From contig JAFKKV010000015.1 in NCBI GenBank assembly GCA_017304475.1, positions 62,001 to 126,000 of the forward strand: a stretch of DNA of 64,000 bases, written 5' to 3'. Under the pieces are notes generated by a model that saw only the letters and a list, made by a program, of their open reading frames with translations, was not told the origin of the DNA and did no database searches. This document shows positions 1 to 8,963 of the stretch, piece after piece. The stretch is from Hyphomicrobiales bacterium (GTDB lineage: Bacteria > Pseudomonadota > Alphaproteobacteria > Rhizobiales > Phreatobacteraceae). Position numbers and translations under genes: made by a program. The stretch's first letter is position 1. Each line of letters begins with the position of its first letter.

Positions 1-518
1 TCGCCGCGCCGGTGCATGGCGGCGCCAAGCCAGACCGCGCCGGCGGCCGCCTCGGCGACCCGCGCCAGCGCCGCCGGCAGGCCGTCGAGGCTGCGCTCCG
101 GCATGACGATCAGCAACAGCCCGCGGGTATCGGCCAGGAGGTCGTCGAGGACAAGGAGGCACTCGCCCTTTTTGGCCTTGCGGTTGCCGAGCGTGAGCAG
201 CCGGCAGAGCCGCCCCCAGCCGTCCCGGTCGGCGGGATAGGCAATGATGTCGGGCGAGCCGTCGGTGAAGACCAGTCGCGCGCCGACCGCCAGCTTGAAA
301 CCGGCCAGAGCTTCAGGGCCGTGTTTCTTGGCGACGGCCTCCTTCACGACATTCAACGCCGCATAGGCCCGGACCACGCCGGCCACCGTATTGCGGTCGG
401 CAATGCCGATGCCGGCATGGCCGAGCGCGATCGCCTTCAGCACCAGGTCCTTGGCCTGCGAGGCCCCGCGCAGGAAGGAAAAATTGGTCGCGGTCGCGAG
501 TTCGGCATAGGCGGTCAT
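1..518 (-). CDS. dnaE2: Error-prone DNA polymerase DnaE2/ImuC, N-terminal part (cut by window edge)
   Basis: This is the catalytic C-family polymerase of the ImuA-ImuB-ImuC translesion mutasome. Only about 172 N-terminal residues lie in the window. The start MTAYAELATATNFSFLRGAS is the typical opening of the PHP domain of DnaE2-type polymerases, and the frame stays open to position 1. The ATG (518-516) overlaps the TGA stop of imuB (517-515) in an ATGA arrangement, so the two are translationally coupled. Induction by DNA damage is inferred from the LexA box upstream of imuA. Gene order is the standard imuA-imuB-dnaE2 order. Identification is from the start region and context; the polymerase core is outside the window. 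Confidence 0.9.
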   Translation of the reverse strand, partial: MTAYAELATATNFSFLRGASQAKDLVLKAIALGHAGIGIADRNTVAGVVRAYAALNVVKEAVAKKHGPEALAGFKLAVGARLVFTDGSPDIIAYPADRDGWGRLCRLLTLGNRKAKKGECLLVLDDLLADTRGLLLIVMPERSLDGLPAALARVAEAAAGAVWLGAAMHRRG

Positions 519-2080
519 GCGAATAGCCCGTGCAGGAACCAGCGCGGGCTGGCCGCCCCGCCATAAAAGCCGCTGCGGAACAGCCAGAAGCGCCGGCCGT
601 CGCTATCCTCGACCCGGTAATAGTCGCGCGCCGGCCGGTCGGCCTGCCGCCACCATTCCGCGGCGATCCGCTCCGGCCCTTCGGCGCGGGTGACGTCATG
701 CCGGCAGCGCCGCCACAGAAAGCTCATGGGCGGTCCGTCCGGCACCTCGGCGATGGCCTCGATCGGCTGCGGCGGGTCGAACACGTGTAGGGGCCGCGCC
801 GGCGGCTCGTCCGCTTCGGCCTGGCGCCAGGCCACCTGTTCGGCCGCCGCGCCAAGCGCCGGGACGAGATGGGCCGCGCGGTCGGGATCATGGCTGTCGC
901 GCGCCGCGAAGCGCAGCACCCGGTCGGTGCCGAAGCGGGCGACCAGCCGGTCGATGAGCTCGGCCATCTCGTCATCCTCGACCGCATGGCCGTCGAGGCT
1001 GTTCTGGGCCACCGCGAAGGGCTCGGTCGCCGGCACCGACAGGCGGATCAGGTCGAAACCGAAACCCGGATCGATCGGATCGGCCAGCGCCTCCAGCCGT
1101 TCGGCGAAGAGCCGCATCACCGCCCTGGGGTCACGGGTCGGCCGGCCGGTCTCCACCGCGATGCGCCGGACCGCGCCATCGGTCCGGAAGAAGCTCGCCT
1201 CGAAGGCGCGCCCGCCCTCGCCACGCTGTTCCAGCAGCGCGCCGGCCTTGGCCATCAGCAAGGCGAGCGTGCCCTGGATATCCTCAGCGCGCGCGATCGG
1301 CTCGGCGAAGCGCCGCTCGACGATGCAGGCAGGCACCGGCCGGCGCGGCGTGATGCGGATATCCTCCAGCCCCAGCACCCGGCCGAGCTGAGCCGTCAGG
1401 GCCGCGCCGAACCGGGCGGCCAGCGGCGCCGAGGGCCGTGCCGCGAGATCGCCGATGGTCTTGAGGCCGGCACGCGACAAAGCCAGCACCGTCTCGGCGG
1501 GCAGGCCGAGCGCCGCCACCGGCAGCGGCTCGACCGCCGCCGCCTCGCCGCCGGGCGCGACGATGGCCAGCCGGCCGAAGCGGGCAAGCGCGCGCGCCGC
1601 CTCGGGCGTGCCGGCGATCGAGGCCCTGCCCTGGACCGCGATGCCGGCGAGCCGGGCACCGAGATCGGTCCGGAGCGCCGCCTCGCCGCCGAACAGGTGG
1701 GCGCAGCCGGTGACGTCCAGCGTCAGCCCGTCGGGCGGATCGAAGGCGACCAGCGGCGTGTAGCGGTCGCAGGCCTCGCCGAGCCGCATCATGAAGGCCG
1801 CGTCGGCGGCCGGATCGCTTTCGATCGCCAGGATATCGGGCACGCGCGCCCGTGCATCGGCCAGAGTCAGGCCGGCCGCCAGCCCGAGCGCCTGCGCCCG
1901 CCGGTCGACCGCCGCCAGCCGTAGCGCGCCCCTGACCTTGTCGGTGAAGACCAGCGGCAGGTCATCCGGCGCGACGGAGGGGTTGAACCTCCTCCACCGG
2001 TCGGCCGGCAGGAACGGCAACCAGACGGCCAGGTAGCGGCGCTGCGATGGGCCAGTCTCCACTCTTGAAATGGCTGACAT
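515..2080 (-). CDS. imuB: ImuB, inactive Y-family polymerase of the mutasome
   Basis: The product is 521 aa. ImuB is a Y-family-like hub that links DnaE2 to the beta clamp. The N-terminus (RRYLAVWLPFLPADRW) and the palm-like stretch DPPDGLTLDVTGCAHLFGG match ImuB; the SxDE acidic pair of active Y-family polymerases is replaced by LTLDV, as expected for the non-catalytic family. A longer frame extends to 2251, but ATG 2080 was chosen because it is preceded by a GGAGTGGG ribosome site and gives the usual length. This start leaves a 119-nt overlap with the 3' end of imuA, which is long but cannot be avoided without losing the conserved N-terminus. The gene is downstream-coupled to dnaE2. Confidence 0.9.
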   Translation of the reverse strand: MSAISRVETGPSQRRYLAVWLPFLPADRWRRFNPSVAPDDLPLVFTDKVRGALRLAAVDRRAQALGLAAGLTLADARARVPDILAIESDPAADAAFMMRLGEACDRYTPLVAFDPPDGLTLDVTGCAHLFGGEAALRTDLGARLAGIAVQGRASIAGTPEAARALARFGRLAIVAPGGEAAAVEPLPVAALGLPAETVLALSRAGLKTIGDLAARPSAPLAARFGAALTAQLGRVLGLEDIRITPRRPVPACIVERRFAEPIARAEDIQGTLALLMAKAGALLEQRGEGGRAFEASFFRTDGAVRRIAVETGRPTRDPRAVMRLFAERLEALADPIDPGFGFDLIRLSVPATEPFAVAQNSLDGHAVEDDEMAELIDRLVARFGTDRVLRFAARDSHDPDRAAHLVPALGAAAEQVAWRQAEADEPPARPLHVFDPPQPIEAIAEVPDGPPMSFLWRRCRHDVTRAEGPERIAAEWWRQADRPARDYYRVEDSDGRRFWLFRSGFYGGAASPRWFLHGLFA

Positions 2081-2765
2081 CACGATCCCACTCCACACGC
2101 CATTGCCGGGGGGGAACGCCGGCACGGTGACGCAACAAATTGATGGTGAAGGCCGGAAGGCCCGGCGCATTGGCCTCCAGCGGCCTGGAGGGCGCGGCCC
2201 GCACCGTCCAGCGGGTCGAGGCCGCGCTCGGTGCCGGAGCGGCGGCGACACGCACCATCAAGGCGGTCACCCGCGAAGCCGCCGCGGCCAGCGACAGGCG
2301 GCGCGTGGCATTGAGATCCAGCACTCTGGGGTCGCCCCAGGGCTCGATCAGCACAGCGCCGAGCGCCGCGCAGCGCGCGGCCTCCTCGCCCGCCTTGAGC
2401 ACATCCGCGGCATCCCTGGCCCGGACCAGGAGGAGCTGGCCCGGATCCAGGCCGAACTCGGCGAGACCGAGGGCATCGAGCCGGCCCGCCTCCCGATCGG
2501 CGAAGTCCTGGCGCACCCAGACGATCCTGCCGCCATCGGCGGCCCTGAGCGCCAGCGCCAGCGCGAAACCGGCAGCCGCCGTCGCATCCGCCGCGGCTTG
2601 CGCGAAGATCTCATGCACCGCCGCCCGTTCGAGGCCGCCCCCCAGCGGTCCATCCACCCCCGGCAAGCCAAAAGCAAAAAAATCGGACGCGCCGAGGTCC
2701 GCCGGCCGCTCCAGAGCCGCCAGCTTCGACCTCAGCGCGCGGACGGTTTCCGGAGCCGCGGCCAT
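1962..2765 (-). CDS. imuA: ImuA, RecA/SulA-like mutasome accessory protein
   Basis: The product is 267 aa and is the first gene of the SOS mutagenesis cassette. ImuA is a RecA-fold relative needed for damage-induced mutagenesis. Visible family features are an N-terminal helix (RALRSKLAALER), the segment GPLGGGLERAAVHEIFA in the place of the RecA ATP loop but without a proper Walker A, and a central beta/alpha core (GGRIVWVRQDFADRE). ATG 2765 was preferred to the upstream start at 2921 because the LexA box and an AGGAAC ribosome site lie directly before it. The 3' end overlaps imuB. Confidence 0.88.
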   Translation of the reverse strand: MAAAPETVRALRSKLAALERPADLGASDFFAFGLPGVDGPLGGGLERAAVHEIFAQAAADATAAAGFALALALRAADGGRIVWVRQDFADREAGRLDALGLAEFGLDPGQLLLVRARDAADVLKAGEEAARCAALGAVLIEPWGDPRVLDLNATRRLSLAAAASRVTALMVRVAAAPAPSAASTRWTVRAAPSRPLEANAPGLPAFTINLLRHRAGVPPRQWRVEWDRDVSHFKSGDWPIAAPLPGRLVAVPAGRPVEEVQPLRRAG

Positions 2766-2772
2766 GTCATTT

Positions 2773-2787
2773 GTTCCTGTTTCGTTC
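2773..2787 (-). promoter_or_regulatory. LexA (SOS) box of the imuA-imuB-dnaE2 operon
   Basis: On the minus strand the sequence reads GAAC-GAAACAG-GAAC, an exact match to the alphaproteobacterial LexA box GAAC-N7-GAAC. It ends 7 nt upstream of the imuA ATG and includes the AGGAAC ribosome-binding segment, so bound LexA could hinder both transcription and, in the DNA layout, the start region. The direct-repeat form is the Hyphomicrobiales type rather than the enterobacterial CTGT-N8-ACAG. Confidence 0.85.
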
Positions 2788-3089
2788 ACATCAAACAGCG
2801 CCGGCGCCATGGAGTCAAGGCCGGCCGCAATTCCCGGACCGAAAGCTGAAAAGTCCTGCCGGCAGGAGGAGCCGATCCCGGCCAGGAGGCCCGGCGGTAC
2901 AGCATCAGCGCGGCCGAGCAAAACCCCCGATAATCATTACCTAAGGTAAAATAAATACTTGAGAATTCACGGAGAGCGCGCCCGCGAGCATGATGGAATA
3001 TTTACACTTTTGGCGGTTACTGGGCACCATCGCTCAATCCAGCGCCGTACCGCGACGCGGCAGCGGCGTGAAATTCTCCAGGTCCTGCA

Positions 3090-5666
3090 ATGCGCGGCAG
3101 CCAGATAGCAGAAAGTTCCGGCGCTATCCTCATCCCTGTCCTGGAACAGGCGATCGACGCCGTCGTCATCATCGACGAGCTCAACAACGTCATCTTCTTC
3201 AACACGGCGGCGGAAAAGCTCTGGGGCTACAGCCGCGCGGAAGTCCTCGGCAAGAATGTCCGGTTGCTGGTGCCCCAGGGCATGCGGGCGGCCCATGACA
3301 GCCAGATCAATCGCAACCGCGCCGGCGGCGCCGACACGCTGGTCGGCAAATCCGTCGAGGTGCCGATCACCAGGAAGGACGGCACGGCGGCCTGGGGATC
3401 GCTGTCATTGTCCAGGATCCGCGCCGACGGCAAGATGCTCTTCTCGGCCTTCATCAAGGATGTCACCGAGGAGGTGAAACGGCGCGAGGAACTCTACCTG
3501 CTGTCGCTGGTCGCCGACGAGACCGACCGCGCGGTGATCATCACCGACAGCAGGCGCCGGATCGTCTATTGCAACCGCGCCTTCACCGACATGTTCGGTT
3601 ACGAGCGCTCGGAAGTGATGGGCCAGTCGCCGACCGCGCTGCTGCGCGGCCAGCACACCGATCCGCGCTCGCTGTCCCGCCTGAACGAGCTCGCCAGCCG
3701 CGAGCGCGGGCTGCACGAGGAGGTGCTCGGCTATACCAAGTCGGGCAAGGAAATCTGGCTCTCGGCCACCATCAACCCGATCTTCGACCCAACCGGCCAG
3801 TTCCAGCACGCGGTTTCGGTGATCGCCAACATCACCGAGACCAAGCAGACCCAGGTGCTGCAACAGCATGTGCTGGAAGCCCTGGCCAATGATCGCCCGC
3901 TGCTCGAGGTCGCCGACTTGATCTGCCGGCAGGTCGAAGCGATCACCCCCGGCGTCGCCTGCTCGATCCTCACCGTCGATCCGAACGGGCTGATGCATCC
4001 GCTGGCGTCGCCGAGCCTGCCGGACCATTACTCCCAGGCGCTCGACGGCCTGAAGATCGGCCCCGATGTCGGGTCCTGCGGCACCGCGGCCTTTCTCGGC
4101 GCGCCCGTCCTGGTCGACGATATCGAGACCAGCCCCTTGTGGCAGCCCTACAAGTCGCTGCCGCTGCCGCTCGGCCTGCTCGCCTGCTGGTCGAGCCCGA
4201 TCAAGCTGAAGGACGGCCGCGTCGCCGGCACCTTCGCCTTCTATTTCCGTGAGAAGCGCGGCCCGAGCGCCTGGCATGAACGCCTGGTCGAGGCTTGCGT
4301 GCACCTCTGCGCGCTGGCGATCGAGCGTCACGATGCCAAGGCCCATATCGACCAGCTCGCCTATTACGACACGCTGACCGGCCTGCCGAACCGCCTGCTG
4401 TTCGGCGACAAGATCGACCAGTCGATCGCCGCCGCCGCCGCGGCCCAGAAGGAAGTGGCCCTGCTCTTCCTCGACATCGACAATTTCAAGGACGTCAACG
4501 ATACGCTCGGCCACTCCGCCGGCGACACCTTGCTGATCGAGATCGGCCGGCGCCTGCAAGGCCAGTTGCGCGCCGGCGATATCGTCAGCCGGCTGGGCGG
4601 CGACGAATTCGTCGTCATGCTGTTCGACTGCGGCGTCGAGCACGCGGCAAGCGTCGCCGGCCGGATCCTCGAGGCGCTCGCCTTGCCCATCCTGGTCGAC
4701 GCCATGACGCTGCCGGTCTCGGCCAGCATCGGCATCAGCCTTTATCCGAGCGACGGCCCCAACAAGGAAGCCCTGCTCAAACATGCCGACATCGCCATGT
4801 ATGAAGCCAAGGCGGCGGGCCGCGGCACCCATCGCTTCTTCAGCCAGGACATGAACCTGATCGCGCAGGAGCGCCTGATCCTCGGCGCGGCGCTGAGCGA
4901 TGCTTTGTGCCATGGCGCGCTGCAGCTGCATTATCAGCCGCAGATCCGTTCCGAGGATGACAGCCTTCACGGTGTCGAGGCCCTCGCGCGCTGGCATCAT
5001 CCCGTCCACGGCCAGGTGCCGCCGGCCAAGTTCATCGCGATCGCCGAGGAATGCGGGCTGATCGAGGCGATCGGCGAATGGGCGCTGGGCGAAGCCTGCC
5101 GCCAGATGGCCGAATGGCGCCGCCGCGGCGTCGCGGTCCCTGTCGTCTCGGTCAACCTGTCGCCGCTGCATTTCCGCAACAACCGTCTCCCGGAGCTGAT
5201 CGCAGGCGCCCTCGAGCGCCACGGCCTCGAGGCCGGTGCGCTGACGCTTGAGATCACCGAAGGCGTCATGATGGACGATTGTCCGGAAACCGCGGCGACC
5301 GTCCAGGCCGTGCACGCGCTGGGCGTGCGGCTGTCGCTCGACGATTTCGGCATCGGCTATTCCAGCCTTTCCTCCATCACCCGCCTGCCGATCGAGGAGC
5401 TCAAGATCGACCGCAGCTTCATGCGCGACCTGGAAACCGATCAGAATGCCCGCGCGGTCGCCTCCGCGGTCATCCGCATTGGCCACAGCCTGGCGCTCAA
5501 CGTGGTGGCCGAAGGCGTCGAGACCGAGGCCCAGCGGCGCTTCCTGCAAGCCCTGCGCTGCCATGTCCTGCAAGGCTTCCTGTTCGCGCCGGCACTGCGC
5601 GCGAGCGAATTGGAGGCCTGGCTCGCGCGCCGCAGGCCGGCCGCGTCACGCGCGCGGGTCGCCTGA
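3090..5666 (+). CDS. DosP-like PAS-PAS-GAF-GGDEF-EAL c-di-GMP enzyme (putative heme sensor)
   Basis: The product is 858 aa with no signal peptide or membrane segment, so it is cytosolic. Domains in order: PAS A (about 12-128), PAS B (about 135-255), GAF (about 260-412), GGDEF (about 420-585) and EAL (about 592-850). The layout and many residues match E. coli DosP/PdeO, with an added full GAF. The GGDEF motif is intact (503-507) with an RxxD inhibitory site (494-497). The EAL motif (630-632), DDFGIGYSSL and EGVET are also intact, so both synthesis and hydrolysis are possible. PAS A keeps the heme-ligating His (H69, equal to DosP H77) but has Lys87 where DosP has Met95 and Val89 where DosP has Arg97. 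It is monocistronic. The start has only a weak AGG site. Confidence 0.88.
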   Translation: MRGSQIAESSGAILIPVLEQAIDAVVIIDELNNVIFFNTAAEKLWGYSRAEVLGKNVRLLVPQGMRAAHDSQINRNRAGGADTLVGKSVEVPITRKDGTAAWGSLSLSRIRADGKMLFSAFIKDVTEEVKRREELYLLSLVADETDRAVIITDSRRRIVYCNRAFTDMFGYERSEVMGQSPTALLRGQHTDPRSLSRLNELASRERGLHEEVLGYTKSGKEIWLSATINPIFDPTGQFQHAVSVIANITETKQTQVLQQHVLEALANDRPLLEVADLICRQVEAITPGVACSILTVDPNGLMHPLASPSLPDHYSQALDGLKIGPDVGSCGTAAFLGAPVLVDDIETSPLWQPYKSLPLPLGLLACWSSPIKLKDGRVAGTFAFYFREKRGPSAWHERLVEACVHLCALAIERHDAKAHIDQLAYYDTLTGLPNRLLFGDKIDQSIAAAAAAQKEVALLFLDIDNFKDVNDTLGHSAGDTLLIEIGRRLQGQLRAGDIVSRLGGDEFVVMLFDCGVEHAASVAGRILEALALPILVDAMTLPVSASIGISLYPSDGPNKEALLKHADIAMYEAKAAGRGTHRFFSQDMNLIAQERLILGAALSDALCHGALQLHYQPQIRSEDDSLHGVEALARWHHPVHGQVPPAKFIAIAEECGLIEAIGEWALGEACRQMAEWRRRGVAVPVVSVNLSPLHFRNNRLPELIAGALERHGLEAGALTLEITEGVMMDDCPETAATVQAVHALGVRLSLDDFGIGYSSLSSITRLPIEELKIDRSFMRDLETDQNARAVASAVIRIGHSLALNVVAEGVETEAQRRFLQALRCHVLQGFLFAPALRASELEAWLARRRPAASRARVA

Positions 5667-5716
5667 GCGGCAATCGGCGGCCAAGCGCCTGGCCGGCTGC
5701 CTCCCTCTCCTCCAGC

Positions 5717-6484
5717 TCAGCCCGGCCGCGTGGCTGCCAGCAACAGAAATGGCGGCCGGCGGCATTCCAGCTGCAGTGCCGGTCTGGCGGCGAGCGCCTC
5801 GGCGGTCGGAGCCGGCTCGCCCAGATGGTCGAGCCGGAAGCCGCTCGCGATCAGTCCGTTGACATAGGTTTCGACGGTGCGGTGGAATTTGATCACGCCG
5901 TCGACGAACCAGCGCGTCTCCCGCCGCCCCTCCTCGCGATAGTGGTCCACCGGCCAATGCCGGGCCTTGCCGTCCTCCCCGCGCAGCCAGCCCACGGGGT
6001 TGGCGGTGCACATCGGATGCTCCACCGAGAAGACGAATTGGCCCGACGGTTTCAGCGCAGCGAAGGCACGGTCGAGCACAGCCGGATAATCCGCCACATA
6101 GTGCAAGGCCAGCGACGACACCACGAGATCGAAGGCCTGCCCATCGGCGACGTAATCCTCGATCGCCTCGCGCCGATAGGTGATGGCCGGATCGTCAGTG
6201 AGCCTGGCGGCCTCGTCGAGCATGGACCGGGAGATGTCGACGGCAGTGACCCGGGCAGCGCCCCGCGCCCGGGCGAAGCGGGCAAAGTCGCCGAAACCGC
6301 AACCGAGATCGAGAATATCAAGCCCGTCCAGGGCCGGCAGGAGCCCGCGCAGCGCCGGCAGTTCCAACGCGCCGTTGAGGCCGGAATCGGCCTGCCGGAG
6401 CTTCCGGTAGCCTTCGAAGAAAGTCGTATCGTCATAGATGTTCTGCGGCGCGGGCGGCGCGCCGGCGGACTTGTCACGGCTCAT
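5717..6484 (-). CDS. Class I SAM-dependent methyltransferase
   Basis: The product is 255 aa. The SAM-binding motif I is clear (ILDLGCGFGDFARFAR), followed by VTAVDIS (motif II acidic residue) and a Methyltransf_11/25-type core through LKPSGQFVFSVEHP. The C-terminal half (HYREEGRRETRWF ... FHRTVETYVNGLIASGFRLDHLGEP) resembles the small-molecule methyltransferases often annotated as ubiquinone/tellurite-type, but the substrate cannot be told. The start at 6484 was preferred over an extension to 6592 because homologous sequence begins with the NIYDDTTFFEGYRKLR segment shortly after it. It is convergent with the c-di-GMP gene and lies downstream of the hydrolase module with a 138-nt gap. Confidence 0.8.
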   Translation of the reverse strand: MSRDKSAGAPPAPQNIYDDTTFFEGYRKLRQADSGLNGALELPALRGLLPALDGLDILDLGCGFGDFARFARARGAARVTAVDISRSMLDEAARLTDDPAITYRREAIEDYVADGQAFDLVVSSLALHYVADYPAVLDRAFAALKPSGQFVFSVEHPMCTANPVGWLRGEDGKARHWPVDHYREEGRRETRWFVDGVIKFHRTVETYVNGLIASGFRLDHLGEPAPTAEALAARPALQLECRRPPFLLLAATRPG

Positions 6485-6622
6485 GGCGAGGCAATCCTGA
6501 TGGTGGCGAACGGCGCGATCCGCGGAGGGCGGCGCGACGGAGAACGGCACGAGCCTCCCGCCTTTTCTTGACTGGACTGTGACCGCGCGCAAGCAAGGCT
6601 CGGCCGCATGGCCGGCGGCCAG

Positions 6623-7789
6623 CTAATTCAGGCCGATGATCGGACCGATCCGGGCGACGAGGCCGCGCAGGCACCCGGCCACCTCATAGGCGCCGATGGC
6701 AAATGCGCCAAACACCCCCAGGACCACGGCGCCGACCAGCGCCAGCACGACGAGCCGGACGATCAGCCGCGCCGGCCACCATGCCGGACGCCAAGCCTCC
6801 GGCGTAAACAGGCGCGGATCGGAAAACGTCTCGAGCGGGTGCTGCAGGAACCGGTCCCAGAGACCGCCCTTGCCGAGATTGTCGGTGAGATTGGCCCTCG
6901 CGAAACAGGAGGAATGGCCGAAATCCGCGTCCATGGCATTGAACGCCTTCGGATCGCCGAAACCCCGGCGCGCCGCCGGCCCGGTGCCCGGAATGGTATA
7001 ATGCGCCCAGGGCACCGGACGGTCCTTGCCGCCGCAATGGTTGAGCACGGCCTCGACGCGGCCGCCGACGATCAGCCTGCTCCAGTCGAAATCGGGACGA
7101 ATGATGCAGCCCGCCGTGATCACCCGGCCGAAGCGCAGGTCGGAAAAGGCCTCGTCCAGAAGCACCAGCGAGAACAGCCGGCTGCCGAAACTGTGCACCA
7201 CGATGTCCGGCGGCGCGGTGATGCCGTTGGAGCGCGCGAAGGTCACCGCCGCGCGGATCCGCTCGCCCAGGCCGCGCGCCAATTGCCTGTGCCGCCAGGC
7301 GAACAGCACGTCCCAGCTGGCCCAGCCATATTTGTAGATCAGCACCGGCGCGCTGTATTTCAGCTTGTTGGCGATGCGCCAGCTGAAATCCTCCTGCCAT
7401 TGGCCGCGCGTATTCATGCCATGCACGGCGATCAGCCAGTGAATGTCGCGGCTCACGCCGCCCTGGATCCTGTAGCGGACGACATGCAGCGGTTCCTCGC
7501 CGGTCTCCCGGTCGTCGGTATCGCAGGTCGGGCAGAGGTGACCGGCGCGGGCATCCGCGTCCATGGGCTGGCGGCAGGTCGCAACCGCGCAGATCCAGCC
7601 CTCGTCGCGCGTGAGAAGCCCGTCATCGGCAGCCGCATCCAGAAACCCGTCGATCTCGGCATCCGGATAAGCTCGGCCGAGCCCGGCGGCGAAAGCCTCC
7701 GGACTGATCTCCGGCGAGGCGCCCGAGCGGATGCGCGCCTTGAGCGCCTCGACCAGCCGGTCTCCAAAGCGTTGGCGAAGATCCGGCAT
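6623..7789 (-). CDS. Membrane-anchored alpha/beta hydrolase with zinc-ribbon N-terminus (unrecognised family)
   Basis: The product is 388 aa. Residues 1-60 are helical, residues 67-89 carry a possible zinc ribbon (C67, C72, C86, C89), residues 115-300 look like an alpha/beta hydrolase, and residues 341-369 form one strong membrane helix. The hydrolase part has an AVHGM oxyanion strand (121-125), a nucleophile elbow VHSFGS with Ser200, and candidate Asp256 and His292, which would complete a triad in the right order. No named family was recognised. The ATG shares one base with the TAA stop of the upstream gene (TAATG), so the two are co-translated. The tail is predicted to place the enzyme at the inner membrane facing the cytosol. 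Function unknown. Confidence 0.72.
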   Translation of the reverse strand: MPDLRQRFGDRLVEALKARIRSGASPEISPEAFAAGLGRAYPDAEIDGFLDAAADDGLLTRDEGWICAVATCRQPMDADARAGHLCPTCDTDDRETGEEPLHVVRYRIQGGVSRDIHWLIAVHGMNTRGQWQEDFSWRIANKLKYSAPVLIYKYGWASWDVLFAWRHRQLARGLGERIRAAVTFARSNGITAPPDIVVHSFGSRLFSLVLLDEAFSDLRFGRVITAGCIIRPDFDWSRLIVGGRVEAVLNHCGGKDRPVPWAHYTIPGTGPAARRGFGDPKAFNAMDADFGHSSCFARANLTDNLGKGGLWDRFLQHPLETFSDPRLFTPEAWRPAWWPARLIVRLVVLALVGAVVLGVFGAFAIGAYEVAGCLRGLVARIGPIIGLN

Positions 7790-8796
7790 TACGAGACCTG
7801 ATTGCTCGCCCAGAGCGCGTCGATGATCAGATAGACATCGTCGCGCTTGCACTGCGCCCAGAGCCGCATGCGGCTCTCCCGACCGAAGACCTGCACCTTG
7901 ATCGCCCGGCTCAAGGCGGGATGGCTCTTGGTGGTGAAGTGAAACAGGCCCTCGGCGGCGTGGAATTCGCTCTCGTTCACCGCGTTGCGGACGTGGCGAA
8001 CCGCTTCGACATCGCCGATGCCGCCCTCCAGCAGCGTCGAGACGAAATCGACATGCCCGCCTTCGGCGGTCATCCGGGCCGACAGGGCGACGAGTTTCGG
8101 ATCGGCGCTGGCACGCTTGGCGGCCTGGCTGAGCGAAACCGCATCGAGCCTGGCGGCAATGCCGATCTCGCCGAGATGGCTGCGGACCTGAGCGATCGCC
8201 TCGTCGTGCTGGCTGTCCCGGTTGGCCAGTTCGATCAGGATCGCGCAATAGGGGTCGGCGAAGCGCCATTCGAAGCGGACCAGATTGCGCTCGGCCCGGC
8301 GCCGATAGGCCTCGAACTTGTAGAAGTCGAGCCCGACCTCCTCGAACCGGTCCATCGGCTTGACCCGCTCCCAGCCCGCACTGCCGATATGCCAGACAAG
8401 CGAAAGACGATCGGCGTCGAGCGATATGCTGGTCAGTTGCAGCGCCTCGGGGAATTCATAGCTGACCTTGTGCGCCAGCAGGCCGGCGAAACGCGACGCG
8501 CCGATCCGGGTCCTGATGGCTCTCGCCGTCATCGGCAAGGACCGGTAGAGATAGACGTGCTGGTTGCCCCAGCCTTCGACATCCCCCAGCCAGTCTTCGA
8601 TCATCGCCTGGCTGAGCGCGCCGCTATCGATAGCCTGGCTCAGGTTCCTGCCGAATTCAGGCTTGGTGGTGCCGATCGGGATCTTGTTCTGCCGCAGCAG
8701 TTCCTTGATGAAGTCATTGCCCTGGCTGAGGATGATCGAGCCGACGATCTGCTTCAGCTCTTCCTTGCTGCGCCGGCCAGGCTGCCCCCCATCCAC
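7789..8796 (-). CDS. Hypothetical protein with N-terminal SAP-like segment, partner of the hydrolase
   Basis: The product is 335 aa. The start is placed at GTG 8796 because a GGGGAGG ribosome site lies 5 nt before it; an in-frame GTG at 8817 lacks one. Residues about 12-60 (IKELLRQNKIPIGTTKPEF ... AIDSGALSQAMIEDWL) resemble a SAP-like helix-extended loop-helix, often a nucleic-acid or protein-interaction fold; this is inference. It is followed by a WGNQHVYLY segment and a larger alpha+beta body without recognised catalytic motifs. No signal peptide or membrane helix was seen. The gene is coupled by a one-base overlap to the hydrolase, which suggests that the two act together. It is not a known defence family to my recognition. 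Confidence 0.68.
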   Translation of the reverse strand: MDGGQPGRRSKEELKQIVGSIILSQGNDFIKELLRQNKIPIGTTKPEFGRNLSQAIDSGALSQAMIEDWLGDVEGWGNQHVYLYRSLPMTARAIRTRIGASRFAGLLAHKVSYEFPEALQLTSISLDADRLSLVWHIGSAGWERVKPMDRFEEVGLDFYKFEAYRRRAERNLVRFEWRFADPYCAILIELANRDSQHDEAIAQVRSHLGEIGIAARLDAVSLSQAAKRASADPKLVALSARMTAEGGHVDFVSTLLEGGIGDVEAVRHVRNAVNESEFHAAEGLFHFTTKSHPALSRAIKVQVFGRESRMRLWAQCKRDDVYLIIDALWASNQVS

Positions 8797-8963
8797 GTCG
8801 CCCTCCCCGCTCGGCACGCAAATTTCGTTGCGGCATCATAGGGCGATGCAGGTTTCATTGTCACACGCTGCTTTGGCGGATACCGGCGAAGACCACCCCC
8901 GAAAACAGCCGGAGCGGCGGCAGACCCGCAACGCCCGCCCAGTCTCGGCTCAAACAGCCGCGA

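Noticed and set aside
3405..5573. A 722-residue frame on the strand opposite the DosP-like gene
   Set aside because: It is an antisense frame in high-GC DNA. It has no recognised motif, is rich in Asp, Arg and Gly, and the sense protein is unmistakable.
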